Positions 7,753-17,460 of a stretch of 64,000 nucleotides of DNA are shown here, in pieces. The DNA comes from Peptoniphilus faecalis. Its GTDB lineage: Bacteria > Bacillota > Clostridia > Tissierellales > Peptoniphilaceae. The stretch covers positions 1-64,000 of the forward strand of contig NZ_JABDSR010000003.1 of the NCBI RefSeq assembly GCF_012976305.1. The letters run 5' to 3'. The translations under genes and the position numbers were made by a program. Each line of letters starts with the position of its first letter. Position 1 is the stretch's first letter. The notes beneath the pieces are model-generated. The model was not told where the DNA came from, searched no databases, and worked only from the letters and a program-made list of their open reading frames with translations.

Positions 7753-8478
7753 ATGAACTATTACGAAGAATTGGACTTAAACAATATTCCAAAACACGTT
7801 GGGATAATTATGGATGGAAATGGAAGATGGGCAAAAAATAGAAATATGCCAAGAACTTTTGGGCACAAAGAGGGAACTAAAAGAGTAATAGAAATAGTTG
7901 AAGCAGCTTATAAAATAAATATAAAGTCTTTGACTTTATATGCTTTTTCTACAGAAAACTGGAAGAGGCCTGATGAAGAAATTTCAAGACTTATGGATTT
8001 ATTAGCCTTTTATATAAAAAGTCAGTTAGAAAAAATTAAAAAAAACAATGTTAGAATTAAAGTGCTAGGCGATTATAGTGTCTTTCCACATACAATAGTT
8101 AAACTAATTGAATATGCATTGCAGGAAACAAAATCAAATGATAGAATGATATTAAATATTGGATTAAATTATGGTGGTCAAAGTGAAATAGTTAGAGCAG
8201 CAAAAATGATATGTAAGGAAGTCATTGCAAATAAAATTAATATTGATGATATCGATACAGAAAACTTTAAGAATTATTTATATACAAAAGGACAAGATGA
8301 TCTTGATTTTTTAATTAGACCTAGTGGAGAACTTAGAGTTTCTAATTTTTTACTTTATCAATTAGCTTATAGCGAATTTTATTTTTCAAATGTATTGTGG
8401 CCTGATTTTCATGAAAATGAATTTTACAAGGCAATTTATGATTTTCAAAAACGAAATAGAAGGTACGGAGGACTATAA
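7753..8478 (+). CDS. uppS: Isoprenyl (undecaprenyl) diphosphate synthase
   Basis: A 241-residue cis-prenyltransferase that condenses isopentenyl diphosphate onto farnesyl diphosphate to make the C55 lipid carrier for wall synthesis. GIIMDGNGRWAKNRN (residues 18-32) holds the catalytic Asp. YAFSTENWKRP, RPSGELRVSNFLLYQ and FSNVLWPDF match the other conserved regions. AAGGAG precedes the ATG. It leads with 2 bp into cdsA. Confidence 0.96.
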   Translation: MNYYEELDLNNIPKHVGIIMDGNGRWAKNRNMPRTFGHKEGTKRVIEIVEAAYKINIKSLTLYAFSTENWKRPDEEISRLMDLLAFYIKSQLEKIKKNNVRIKVLGDYSVFPHTIVKLIEYALQETKSNDRMILNIGLNYGGQSEIVRAAKMICKEVIANKINIDDIDTENFKNYLYTKGQDDLDFLIRPSGELRVSNFLLYQLAYSEFYFSNVLWPDFHENEFYKAIYDFQKRNRRYGGL

Positions 8479-8480
8479 TC

Positions 8481-9263
8481 TTGAAAGATTTACAAAAAAG
8501 AGTTATCACTGGAATATTGGGTATTCTTTTATTAATTTTAATTTTTTATTTAGGAATAAATGCAATAAAAATTTCAATTTTTCTTTTGACTCTTGAAAAT
8601 GTAAGAGAAATTTACAATGCTCTTCACAATAAAGGTATTAAGTTATGTTTGCCAGTTTTATTTTTTGGTGCAATTATAACTTTTTTGTGTTCCTTTTTTG
8701 ATAAAAATTTAATTTATTCTCTTGTTCTTTTTTTTATTATTAATTCATGCCTTTTAGTACTATTAGAAAATTATGATATAAGTAATTACGCTTATACTTC
8801 TTTTACTTATTTTTATGCTATATTTTTATTGAATTTACTAGGTAGTATTGATGATATTTATTTAATTATTTCTGCCTTTGTAATATCTTTTTCAACAGAT
8901 ACTTTTGCTTATTTTGTTGGTTCAACTTTTGGAAAGCACAAGTTAATAGAAAGAGTAAGTCCCAATAAATCTGTGGAAGGTGCAATAGGTGGCACATTTT
9001 TTTCACTTGTCATCACAACAATTTATTTTGTTATTTTAAATAGATATAATGATATTTACAGTATAAATGCTTTTGTAGTATTAATTATTTTTTTAGCTTC
9101 CATATCAGGACAATTTGGAGATTTGTTCGCATCTAAGATTAAAAGATATACGGGAATAAAGGACTATGCCCAAGTACTTCCTGGACATGGAGGTATACTT
9201 GATAGATTTGATAGTTTAATTTTTATTAGTCCCTTCGTATTTATTTTATATAATTTTATTTGA
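8481..9263 (+). CDS. cdsA: Phosphatidate cytidylyltransferase (CDP-diacylglycerol synthase)
   Basis: A 260-residue integral membrane enzyme converting phosphatidic acid and CTP to CDP-diacylglycerol. It shows about seven or eight hydrophobic segments, then SPNKSVEGAIGG and the C-terminal family signature with SGQFGDLFASKIKR and LPGHGGILDRFDS. The start is TTG at 8481, 2 nt after the uppS stop, with GGAGG upstream. In many Clostridia dxr follows here; in this window rseP follows directly (10 bp). Confidence 0.95.
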   Translation: MKDLQKRVITGILGILLLILIFYLGINAIKISIFLLTLENVREIYNALHNKGIKLCLPVLFFGAIITFLCSFFDKNLIYSLVLFFIINSCLLVLLENYDISNYAYTSFTYFYAIFLLNLLGSIDDIYLIISAFVISFSTDTFAYFVGSTFGKHKLIERVSPNKSVEGAIGGTFFSLVITTIYFVILNRYNDIYSINAFVVLIIFLASISGQFGDLFASKIKRYTGIKDYAQVLPGHGGILDRFDSLIFISPFVFILYNFI

Positions 9264-9272
9264 GGAGGATAA

Positions 9273-10283
9273 ATGATTACTTTAATAAGTTCTGTTGTAG
9301 TTTTCCTATTAGTTGTAATGCTCCATGAGTTTGGACATTTCACTGTTGCAAAACTTTCAGGAATAAAAGTTAATGAGTTTTCCATTGGTATGGGTCCGAA
9401 ACTTATCCAAAAACAAAGGGGCGAGACTTTTTATAGCCTTAGAGCACTTCCAATAGGTGGATATGTTGCTATGGAAGGCGAAGAAGAAAACTCACATGAT
9501 CCAAGAGCTTTTAATAATGTTTCTATTTTAAAGAGAATGGCAGTTGTTTTGGCTGGAGCTTTTATGAATTTTGTTCTAGGATTTCTTGCCTTTACTATTA
9601 TTTTCTCTATAGTTGGCTATGGGTCAAATGAAATAGAAAATGTAATAAAAAATTCTCCAGCCGAAATTTCTGGTTTAAAACCTGGAGATAAAATTATAGA
9701 AATTGACCAGATTAAAACTAGAGATATTTACGAAATTAATTCTCTGATTAGAGATAAAAAAGAGGAAAATATACATTTAAAAGTAGATAGAGAAGGTAAA
9801 AAATTAAACTTTGATTTAAAACCTAAATATTCTCAAGAAAATAAAATGTATTTAATAGGTATTACATCTAAGTTAAAGCATTCTTTTTTTAAATCAATAG
9901 AAATTGGTGCAAAAAGAACTCTAGATATGTCCATTGTAATTTTAAAAAGTTTAAAAATGATATTTGATGGCTCTTTTAAAATGGAATACCTTTCTGGGCC
10001 AGTTGGAGTTGTACAAATGATAGGGTCGGAATCGTCTAAAGGATTTTTAAATTTTTTACAAATTTTAGCTTTAATTTCAGTGAATTTAGGTGTGTTTAAC
10101 TTATTGCCAATTCCTGCACTTGATGGTGGAAAGTTTTTATTTTTATTAATTGAAGCAATTAGAGGAAAGCCAATTGATGAAAAAATTGAACAAAGACTTT
10201 CTTTAATTGGGATGAGCCTTTTGTTTAGCTTAATGATATATGTAACTATATTTAACGATATTGGAAGGTTGTTTAATAAATGA
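9273..10283 (+). CDS. rseP: RIP metalloprotease, RseP/RasP type
   Basis: A 336-residue site-2 membrane protease. The zinc motif HEFGH lies at residues 18-22 in the first membrane segment, a PDZ domain spans about residues 115-190 (AEISGLKPGDKIIEID), and NLLPIPALDGGKFLF near residue 277 gives the third metal ligand. Relatives cut anti-sigma factors and leftover signal peptides within the membrane. GAGGAGG precedes the ATG. The last 4 nt overlap the ispG start (ATGA), indicating translational coupling. Confidence 0.95.
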   Translation: MITLISSVVVFLLVVMLHEFGHFTVAKLSGIKVNEFSIGMGPKLIQKQRGETFYSLRALPIGGYVAMEGEEENSHDPRAFNNVSILKRMAVVLAGAFMNFVLGFLAFTIIFSIVGYGSNEIENVIKNSPAEISGLKPGDKIIEIDQIKTRDIYEINSLIRDKKEENIHLKVDREGKKLNFDLKPKYSQENKMYLIGITSKLKHSFFKSIEIGAKRTLDMSIVILKSLKMIFDGSFKMEYLSGPVGVVQMIGSESSKGFLNFLQILALISVNLGVFNLLPIPALDGGKFLFLLIEAIRGKPIDEKIEQRLSLIGMSLLFSLMIYVTIFNDIGRLFNK

Positions 10284-11335
10284 TAAACAGAAAAGAAACA
10301 AAAAAGATTTATGTTGGCGATGTTTCAATTGGAGGAGATTCTTTTATTTCTATTCAATCAATGACAAACACTAATACTAAGGATGTAAAGTCAACTGTTT
10401 CACAAATAAAAAGATTAGAAGATGCAGGTTGCGACATTATAAGAATGGCAGTAAATGATTTAGAGGATGCAGCTGCTATTAAAAAAATAAAAAAAGAAAT
10501 TAAAATTCCAATAATATCTGATATTCAATTTGATTATAAACTTGCAATTGCTGCAGCGGAAAATGAAAGTGATGCAATAAGGCTAAATCCTGGAAATATT
10601 GGTGCCTCATGGAAGATAAAAGAAGTAACGGAATCTTGTAAATTTCACAATATTCCAATAAGAGTGGGCGTGAACTCTGGTTCTATTAAACAGGAATTTT
10701 TAGATAAATTTAAGGGAGTTAATGCATCTTCGATATGTTTAAGTGCAATGGAAGAAGTTGAAATTCTCGAAAAAAATAATTTTTTTGACATTGCAGTCTC
10801 TTTAAAGGCTTCAAGTGTAAATTTAACCATTGAAAGTTATAGAAAATTTTCTCAAATGTCAAAATATCCACTTCATCTTGGAGTTACTGAAGCAGGAACG
10901 CCAAAAAAGGGAATAATTAAATCTGCTATTGGAATTGGGACTCTTTTATCTGAAGGAATTGGCGATACAATAAGAGTTTCATTAACATCTGATCCATTAG
11001 AAGAAGTTATAGCAGCAAAGGATATTTTAAAAGCATTGGACCTTCGTAGAGAAGGAATAGATTTGATTTCTTGTCCTACTTGTGCAAGAACTAAAGTTAA
11101 TTTAATTGAAATGGTTAAGACTGTGGAAGACAAACTTTATACAATGGATAAGAATTTAAAAGTTGCCATTATGGGTTGTGCAGTAAATGGACCTGGTGAA
11201 GCAAGGGAAGCTGACATTGGAATTGCATGTGGAAATGGGGAAGGACTTATTTTTAGTAAGGGTAAAATAATTAAAAAGGTTCCAGAAGATAAACTTTTAA
11301 GTGAGCTATTGCAAGAAATCGAAAAAATTAGGTGA
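10280..11335 (+). CDS. ispG: 4-hydroxy-3-methylbut-2-enyl diphosphate synthase
   Basis: A 351-residue IspG/GcpE, the iron-sulfur enzyme of the MEP isoprenoid pathway that turns MEcPP into HMBPP. The N-terminus has IQSMTNTNTKDV and RLNPGNIG. The C-terminal cluster motif is intact: SCPTCARTKVNL and GCAVNGPGEAREADIGIA provide the three conserved Cys. It overlaps rseP by 4 nt. Its presence implies the MEP pathway, yet dxr is not in the usual place upstream. Confidence 0.96.
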   Translation: MINRKETKKIYVGDVSIGGDSFISIQSMTNTNTKDVKSTVSQIKRLEDAGCDIIRMAVNDLEDAAAIKKIKKEIKIPIISDIQFDYKLAIAAAENESDAIRLNPGNIGASWKIKEVTESCKFHNIPIRVGVNSGSIKQEFLDKFKGVNASSICLSAMEEVEILEKNNFFDIAVSLKASSVNLTIESYRKFSQMSKYPLHLGVTEAGTPKKGIIKSAIGIGTLLSEGIGDTIRVSLTSDPLEEVIAAKDILKALDLRREGIDLISCPTCARTKVNLIEMVKTVEDKLYTMDKNLKVAIMGCAVNGPGEAREADIGIACGNGEGLIFSKGKIIKKVPEDKLLSELLQEIEKIR

Positions 11336-11339
11336 TGAT

Positions 11340-14300
11340 TTGATTTTATTAAAGGATATTTTTAAAAAATTAGAAATTACTTCTATAGATATTTCTGAAG
11401 ATATTTATATTGAATCCATTAAAAGAAATAAAGATAGTGGAGAAGTATTTTTTATAATAACATCTAAAGATGAATTAGAAAATAATTTAGAGAAAAACAT
11501 AAAAGAAATATTTTCAAGGAATTTAAAAGAATATAAGGTTTATATTGAGTTTAAATCATCTTCTCTCTATAAAAGTGAAGATGATTTAATTTGTGCAGAA
11601 ATTTTGAAATACAACCCTTCCTCAAAAATTTGGATTGATGAAATTGATATTAAAAAAGAAAATTCTAAAATCGAAATAAAAGTGCCAACGGAAGAGGCCT
11701 ATTATACATTAACTAAGAATGGTTTTGGAGCTTATTTGGAGAAAGAACTTAAGGTTTTTGGTTCTTACATAATAAATTTTGATTTTGTAAAGGAAATAGT
11801 TGAGGAAGAACATTTGGAATCTTTTATTTCACAAATTGATGAAGCGGAAGAATTTATTTCTGCAAAACAGGAGTTGGAAATAAAGGCAAAAACAGCTAAT
11901 AATGAAAGGGAAAACAAGACAAAAAAAATTAATTGTTACGGGAAAAAAGACATTGGCAATATACAAAGGCTTATAGATGTAAATTTAAATTCTCAAAAAG
12001 CAACTGTAGAAGTTGATATATTTAATGTTGAGAGCAGAGAAATAAAAAATGGCAACTTTTTAATTTCCTTATCTATAACTGACTATACAACATCAACTCT
12101 TGCAAAAATATTTTTAAAGCCAGAAAAAGCTCGAGATTTTTTAGAAAGTTTTAAAAATGGAGAGCATGTTTTAATAACAGGAAATGTAAGCTATGATAAT
12201 TTTTCAAGATGTGAAACTATTATGATTAGATACATTGAAAAAAGAGATAAAGCAATTCGCATGGATTATTCCAAGGAAAAAAGGACTGAACTTAGAATTC
12301 ACTCAAAGATGTCTCAAATGTCAGGAGTAACTTCCTTTACTGATTTTGCAAAGAGGGCAAAAGTATGGGGTCATGATGCCTTAGCAATATCTGATACTAA
12401 CGATGTTCAAGGATTTCCTGAAGCAATGGAAGCAGGAGAGGCAACGGGACTTAAAATTTTATATGGAGCAGATATAAATTTTGTAGATGATGAAGAAAAA
12501 ATAGTAACAAATTATGATTCAAATAAAGATTATAATTCTTATGTTGTTTTTGATATAGAAACTACTGGATTATCATCAAGAAATGATAAAATTACAGAAA
12601 TTGGAGCCGTAAAAATTGTTGATGGTGTAATAGTCGATAGATTTTCACAATTAATTAATCCAGAAAGGGAAATCCCACAAGTTGTTGTTGAATTAACGGG
12701 AATTAGCAATTCAAAAGTAGAAAATGAGCCTACTATCGAAGAGATAATTCCTAAATTTTACGATTTTGCAAAGGACTCAGTTCTTGTAGCACATAATGCT
12801 AAATTTGATATCTCTTTTATTAGAAGGGAATATATAAACAATAATTTAGAATTTAATCATCCGATTCTCGACACATTAGTACTTGCAAGGGCAATAATGA
12901 CTGATATGAAGAGATTTAATTTAGGAACTCTTTGTAAAAATTTAGGTATATCACTTGTTGGTGCACATAGAGCAGTAAATGATGCCGAAGCTACTGCTGC
13001 AATGTTTATAAAACTAATTGAAAGATTTAAAAGAGAAAAAGAATTTAATTTTGATAATTTAAATAAAGAGATTGTAAAGGTAGATTCAAAGCGTTTATTT
13101 GAAAGTTCATTGCTTTTATTAGTAAAGGATGAAGTAGGGCTTAAAAATTTATATAAGCTAATTTCAGCATCTCATATGCAATTTTATAATTTCTCTCCAA
13201 AGGTTCCTAGAACTTTATTAAATAAATATAGAGAGGGCATATTAGTTGGATCTGGAATTTCAAACTCAGAACTTTTTGATGCAGTTTATAGAATGTGTCC
13301 TGATCATCAATTGTTAGAAATTGCAAAATACTATGACTTTTTAGAAATTCAACCAGCAAATGACAATATAATTGAAATTCAAGATGGAAAATTCAGCATA
13401 AATGACATAAAGGAAATCAATAAAAAAATCATTTGGCTTGGAGAAAAATTAGGAATTCCTGTAATTGCGGATTCAAACACTTATTATCTTGAAGAGTCAG
13501 AAGATATTTTAAGGAGAATTGTTTTAAATGGGAAGCCAGGCAGACCTGACCCAAGAGCAAGTCGTGAGCAAAAACTTTATTTAAAAACTACAGAAGAAAT
13601 GCTTGATGAGTTTTCTTATTTGGGAAATCAAAAGGCATATGAAGTTGTAGTAACTAATACAAATAAAATAAAAGATGAAATAAAATCAATAAAGCCAATT
13701 CCTGATGGGAAATATCCTCCAGTTATTGAAGGCTCAGATGAAAGTTTAAGAGAAATGACTTATAAAAGAGCTCACAAAATTTATGGAGATGTTCTTCCAG
13801 AAATAGTAGAAGAAAGGCTTGAAAAAGAATTAAAATCTATAATTTCAAATGGATATTCCGTACTTTATATTATTGCACAAAAACTTGTAAAAAAATCTAA
13901 CGATGATGGATTTTTAGTAGGTTCAAGAGGTTCTGTTGGATCCTCTTTTGTAGCTACAATGGCTGGCATTACAGAAGTAAATCCACTTCCACCACATTAT
14001 ATTTGTCCTAATTGTAAACATTCTGAATTCACAAAAAATTTGGAATTTGGCAGTGGAGTTGATATGCCAGATAAACTTTGTCCAAAATGTGGGACTCCAA
14101 TGAAAAAAGATGGGCATAACATTCCTTTTGAAGTATTTTTAGGATTTTATGGCGACAAGGAGCCAGATATTGATTTGAATTTTGCAGGAGAATATCAACC
14201 ACAGGCTCATAAATACACTGAAGAATTATTTGGCAAAGGATACGTATTTAGAGCTGGTACAATTGGGAAGATTGCAGAAAAAACTGCTTATGGTTATGTT

Positions 14301-15581
14301 AAAAAATATTTTGAAAATAAAAACATTTCTCCAATTGAAATAGATAGATTGGCAAAGGAAATAACTGATGGCAAGAGAACAAGTGGACAACATCCTGGCG
14401 GAGTTATGATTGTTCCAAAGAATAAAAGTATTTTTGACTTCACGCCAATACAATATCCTGCAGATGATCCAGCTTCGGGAGTAATAACTACACATTTTGA
14501 TTATAATTTTATTCATGGAAAGATTTTAAAACTTGATATACTTGGTCACGATGGTCCAACTATTATAAAGATGCTTGAGGATTTTACTGGAATTGATTCA
14601 AATAAAATTAAGCTTGACGATGAAAAGACTTTATCAATGTTTAATAGTGCAGAAATTTTTAATATGGATGAAGAAATATTCTCATGCGATACGGGAACAC
14701 TTGGCATACCGGAATTTGGCACATCCTTTGTAATAGCTATGCTTGTGGAAACAAAGCCAAAGAGTTTTGCAGACCTTGTAAGAATTTCTGGATTATCGCA
14801 TGGTACTGATGTTTGGATTTCAAATGCACAAGAACTTGTGGACTCTGGAAGAGCAGAACTTAAAGATGTAATAGCAACTAGAGAAGATATTATGGTTTAT
14901 TTAATAAATGCTGGTGCAGAAAACAAAATGGCCTTTGACACCATGGAAAAGGTGCGAAAGGGGAAGGGACTTACCGAAGAACAAGAAAAAATAATGAAAG
15001 ATTTAGATTTGCCTGAATGGTATATTGATTCTTGTAAAAAAATTAAGTATATGTTTCCAAAAGCTCATGCTGTTGCTTATGTAATGTTATCCTTTAGAAT
15101 TGCATACTATAAATTGAATTATCCTTTAGCTTTTTATGCCACATATTTTACTATTAAGCTAAATGATTTTAATGGAGAAAATATTATTGAAGGACCAAAC
15201 TTTTTAAAAAATAGAATTAAAACTTTAAAGGAAATTCAAAATCCAACAGCAAAGGATAAGGGAGAGATAAGAGTTTCTGAAGTTGCACTTGAAATGTATG
15301 CAAGAGGATTTGAATTTTTGCCAGCAGATTTATATAAATCAAAGGCTTCCAAGTTCACAATCGAGGATGATAAAATAAGGATGCCTCTTAGAGCCATACC
15401 TGGAATTGGAGAGAATTGTGCAAATAGTATTGAAGAAGAAGCTTCTAAGTCTCTTTTTCTATCAGTAGAAGATTTTTCTAAAAGAACTAAGGCAGGAAAT
15501 TCTGTAATAACAATTTTACAAAAAAATGGAATGCTAATAGATTTAGATGAAACCAATCAAATTTCACTATTTAATTTTTGA
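11340..15581 (+). CDS. polC: DNA polymerase III alpha subunit, PolC type
   Basis: The replicative polymerase of Firmicutes with built-in proofreading, about 1413 residues. Order: N-terminal domain, OB fold (about 215-310), PHP part 1, DEDD exonuclease (VVFDIETTGL near 400, AHNAKFDISFIRRE later), PHP part 2, a zinc pair CPNC/CPKC near 890, catalytic EPDIDLNFAGEYQ near 940, then fingers and helix-hairpin-helix. A TTG at 11340 follows AGGTGAT with good spacing; the longer frame to GTG 11301 lies inside ispG and has no clear site. The PHP motifs read RIHSKMS and SDTNDVQ where HxH and DH are usual, so PHP metal binding looks eroded. Confidence 0.96.
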   Translation: MILLKDIFKKLEITSIDISEDIYIESIKRNKDSGEVFFIITSKDELENNLEKNIKEIFSRNLKEYKVYIEFKSSSLYKSEDDLICAEILKYNPSSKIWIDEIDIKKENSKIEIKVPTEEAYYTLTKNGFGAYLEKELKVFGSYIINFDFVKEIVEEEHLESFISQIDEAEEFISAKQELEIKAKTANNERENKTKKINCYGKKDIGNIQRLIDVNLNSQKATVEVDIFNVESREIKNGNFLISLSITDYTTSTLAKIFLKPEKARDFLESFKNGEHVLITGNVSYDNFSRCETIMIRYIEKRDKAIRMDYSKEKRTELRIHSKMSQMSGVTSFTDFAKRAKVWGHDALAISDTNDVQGFPEAMEAGEATGLKILYGADINFVDDEEKIVTNYDSNKDYNSYVVFDIETTGLSSRNDKITEIGAVKIVDGVIVDRFSQLINPEREIPQVVVELTGISNSKVENEPTIEEIIPKFYDFAKDSVLVAHNAKFDISFIRREYINNNLEFNHPILDTLVLARAIMTDMKRFNLGTLCKNLGISLVGAHRAVNDAEATAAMFIKLIERFKREKEFNFDNLNKEIVKVDSKRLFESSLLLLVKDEVGLKNLYKLISASHMQFYNFSPKVPRTLLNKYREGILVGSGISNSELFDAVYRMCPDHQLLEIAKYYDFLEIQPANDNIIEIQDGKFSINDIKEINKKIIWLGEKLGIPVIADSNTYYLEESEDILRRIVLNGKPGRPDPRASREQKLYLKTTEEMLDEFSYLGNQKAYEVVVTNTNKIKDEIKSIKPIPDGKYPPVIEGSDESLREMTYKRAHKIYGDVLPEIVEERLEKELKSIISNGYSVLYIIAQKLVKKSNDDGFLVGSRGSVGSSFVATMAGITEVNPLPPHYICPNCKHSEFTKNLEFGSGVDMPDKLCPKCGTPMKKDGHNIPFEVFLGFYGDKEPDIDLNFAGEYQPQAHKYTEELFGKGYVFRAGTIGKIAEKTAYGYVKKYFENKNISPIEIDRLAKEITDGKRTSGQHPGGVMIVPKNKSIFDFTPIQYPADDPASGVITTHFDYNFIHGKILKLDILGHDGPTIIKMLEDFTGIDSNKIKLDDEKTLSMFNSAEIFNMDEEIFSCDTGTLGIPEFGTSFVIAMLVETKPKSFADLVRISGLSHGTDVWISNAQELVDSGRAELKDVIATREDIMVYLINAGAENKMAFDTMEKVRKGKGLTEEQEKIMKDLDLPEWYIDSCKKIKYMFPKAHAVAYVMLSFRIAYYKLNYPLAFYATYFTIKLNDFNGENIIEGPNFLKNRIKTLKEIQNPTAKDKGEIRVSEVALEMYARGFEFLPADLYKSKASKFTIEDDKIRMPLRAIPGIGENCANSIEEEASKSLFLSVEDFSKRTKAGNSVITILQKNGMLIDLDETNQISLFNF

Positions 15582-15584
15582 AAG

Positions 15585-15612
15585 TTGTAATTTTAGCAAT
15601 ATGTGTTATAAT
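15585..15612 (+). promoter_or_regulatory. Promoter of the rimP-nusA operon
   Basis: TTGTAA (15585-15590), 16 bp, TATAAT (15607-15612), with a TG one base before the -10 box. Transcription would start near 15619, just before the palindrome at 15637-15660. Confidence 0.6.
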
Positions 15613-15636
15613 TTAATAAGAAAGATATTTTAGTGT

Positions 15637-15667
15637 AAAGAGTGGGTTAACCCACTCTTTGTTTTTT
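15637..15667 (+). terminator. Perfect 24-bp palindrome plus T-run in the rimP leader
   Basis: The bases 15637-15660 form a perfect palindrome centred on GTTAAC, followed by GTTTTTT. As RNA it is a strong hairpin with U-run, that is an intrinsic terminator. It lies downstream of the 15585-15612 promoter and upstream of rimP, so it could end polC transcripts and also attenuate the nusA operon. Confidence 0.75.
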
Positions 15668-15683
15668 AGTAGTGAGGTGTTAA

Positions 15684-16145
15684 GTGAATAAAAAAGAATT
15701 AAAAAAAGAGATTTACCCACTAGCTGAAGAGGTAGCAGAAGAACTAGGTTATGAAATTGTAGACATAGAATTTCAAAAGGGATCAAAACACGATCTTCTC
15801 TCAATTTTTATTTATAAAAAAGAAGGAATTGATCTTGACGACTGCACAGAAATGAGTAGAAATTTAGAGAAAAAATTGGATAATCTTGAAATTTTAAAAA
15901 ATCCTTATTATCTTGAAATTTCTTCACCAGGGCTTGATAGACCTTTAAAAACAAAAGATGACTATAGAAGAAATATTGGCAATGAAGTTGATGTAAAACT
16001 TTACGCACCAATTAATGGGAAAAAAGAATTTAGTTTTGTTTTAGACAAATACGACGATGAAAATTTTTATTGTAAAATTGATGATGAAGATATTGTAATA
16101 CCAATTAAATCAATTTCATCTATGAAACAAACTATTAAATTTTAA
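15684..16145 (+). CDS. rimP: Ribosome maturation factor RimP
   Basis: A 153-residue RimP, needed for 30S subunit assembly. LGYEIVDIEFQKGSKHDLLSIF (about residues 21-42) and YLEISSPGLDRPLKTKDDY (about 76-94) are characteristic, followed by the C-terminal Sm-like barrel. The start is GTG at 15684 with GAGGTG upstream. First gene of the long rimP-to-ribF operon; nusA starts 11 bp downstream. Confidence 0.94.
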   Translation: MNKKELKKEIYPLAEEVAEELGYEIVDIEFQKGSKHDLLSIFIYKKEGIDLDDCTEMSRNLEKKLDNLEILKNPYYLEISSPGLDRPLKTKDDYRRNIGNEVDVKLYAPINGKKEFSFVLDKYDDENFYCKIDDEDIVIPIKSISSMKQTIKF

Positions 16146-16156
16146 TGGAGGATTAA

Positions 16157-17434
16157 ATGAACCAAGAGTTTATAGACGCTTTGAATGAAATTGAAAAGGA
16201 AAAAGGAATTTCAAAAGAAATTGTCTTTGAAGCATTGGAGTCGGCTTTAGTTTCTAGTTATAGAAAAAATTATGGGACATCTCAAAATGTAGTTGTTAAT
16301 ATGAATCGAGAAACTGGAGAAATAAGGTTATTCGCATCAAAAGATATTGTCGAAAATGTTGAAAATGATCAACTTGAAATATCTTTGGAAGAAGCAAAAA
16401 AAATAGATCCAAATTATGAAGTTGGAGATGTTTATAATTTAGAAATACATCCAAAAAATTTTGGCAGAATTGCAGCTCAAACAGCTAAACAAGTTGTTAT
16501 TCAAAGAATAAAAGACGCTGAAAGGGATATTGTTTTTGAAGAATTTGTGGAAAGAGAAAAAGAAATTATTACTGGAGTAGTTCAAAGGAAAGCCTACAAT
16601 AATGTATATGTAGATTTGGGAACAACTGAAGCTGTCTTACCTTATAGTGAACAGATTAGCAATGAAAGGTATGAGCATGGCGATAGATACAAGATGTTAA
16701 TTTTATCAGTTGAAAAGTCTACTAAAGGTCCGCAAATTATTCTTTCAAGATCACATCCAGATTTAATTAAAAGACTTTTTGAATTAGAAGTTCCTGAGGT
16801 TAGTGAGGGAATAGTGGAAATTTATTCTATATCAAGAGAAGCTGGTTCAAGGACAAAAATAGCAGTATTTTCTAGAGATCCCGAAGTTGATCCTCTAGGA
16901 GCTTGCGTTGGATACAAAGGTCAAAGAGTTAATGCAATTGTAGATGAAATTCATAATGAAAAAATTGATATAGTTATTTATGAAAAAGAAATTGACAAGT
17001 TTATTGCAAATTCTTTAAGTCCATCAAAAGTAGAAAAAGTTTTTGTAAATGAAGCTGAAAAATCTGCACTTGCAATAGTTCCAGATTACCAATTATCTCT
17101 TGCTATAGGTAAGGAAGGACAAAATGTTAGACTTGCTGCAAAGTTAACCGGATGGAAAATTGATATTAAATCCAATGAACAATTTAAAGCTTATCTTGAA
17201 GATAGAGGAATTACTGAAGAAGAATTACTTAATGAATTTGCAAATGCAAAGAAAGAAGTTCATGAGGAAAGGGAAAGCTCTGAGGAAACTATTGATTCTG
17301 AAGATTTTTCTAAAAATAATGAAATAAAAGAAATTCAAGAAGATGAAAGTTTAGAATTGGATTCTTCTAAAGAAGAGTATGAAGATACTGATCAAGTTGA
17401 AGAAATAGAAGAAGATAAAGAAAATGATAATTAA
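16157..17434 (+). CDS. nusA: Transcription termination/antitermination factor NusA
   Basis: A 425-residue NusA, which binds RNA polymerase and nascent RNA. The N-terminal domain (EALESALVSSYRKNYG) is followed by an S1 domain (about 135-205), then two KH domains: GYKGQRVNAIVDEI near 255 and IGKEGQNVRLAAKLTGW near 320. The last about 70 residues are a very acidic tail without a recognisable fold. ATGGAGG precedes the ATG. A terminator-like leader hairpin upstream of the operon suggests NusA may tune its own synthesis. Confidence 0.96.
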   Translation: MNQEFIDALNEIEKEKGISKEIVFEALESALVSSYRKNYGTSQNVVVNMNRETGEIRLFASKDIVENVENDQLEISLEEAKKIDPNYEVGDVYNLEIHPKNFGRIAAQTAKQVVIQRIKDAERDIVFEEFVEREKEIITGVVQRKAYNNVYVDLGTTEAVLPYSEQISNERYEHGDRYKMLILSVEKSTKGPQIILSRSHPDLIKRLFELEVPEVSEGIVEIYSISREAGSRTKIAVFSRDPEVDPLGACVGYKGQRVNAIVDEIHNEKIDIVIYEKEIDKFIANSLSPSKVEKVFVNEAEKSALAIVPDYQLSLAIGKEGQNVRLAAKLTGWKIDIKSNEQFKAYLEDRGITEEELLNEFANAKKEVHEERESSEETIDSEDFSKNNEIKEIQEDESLELDSSKEEYEDTDQVEEIEEDKENDN

Positions 17435-17460
17435 AAATTCTTAATTTAATGGAGTAAAAA

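Noticed and set aside
11301-11339. Upstream GTG start for polC
   Set aside because: It lies within ispG without a ribosome binding site; TTG 11340 has AGGTGAT at the right distance.
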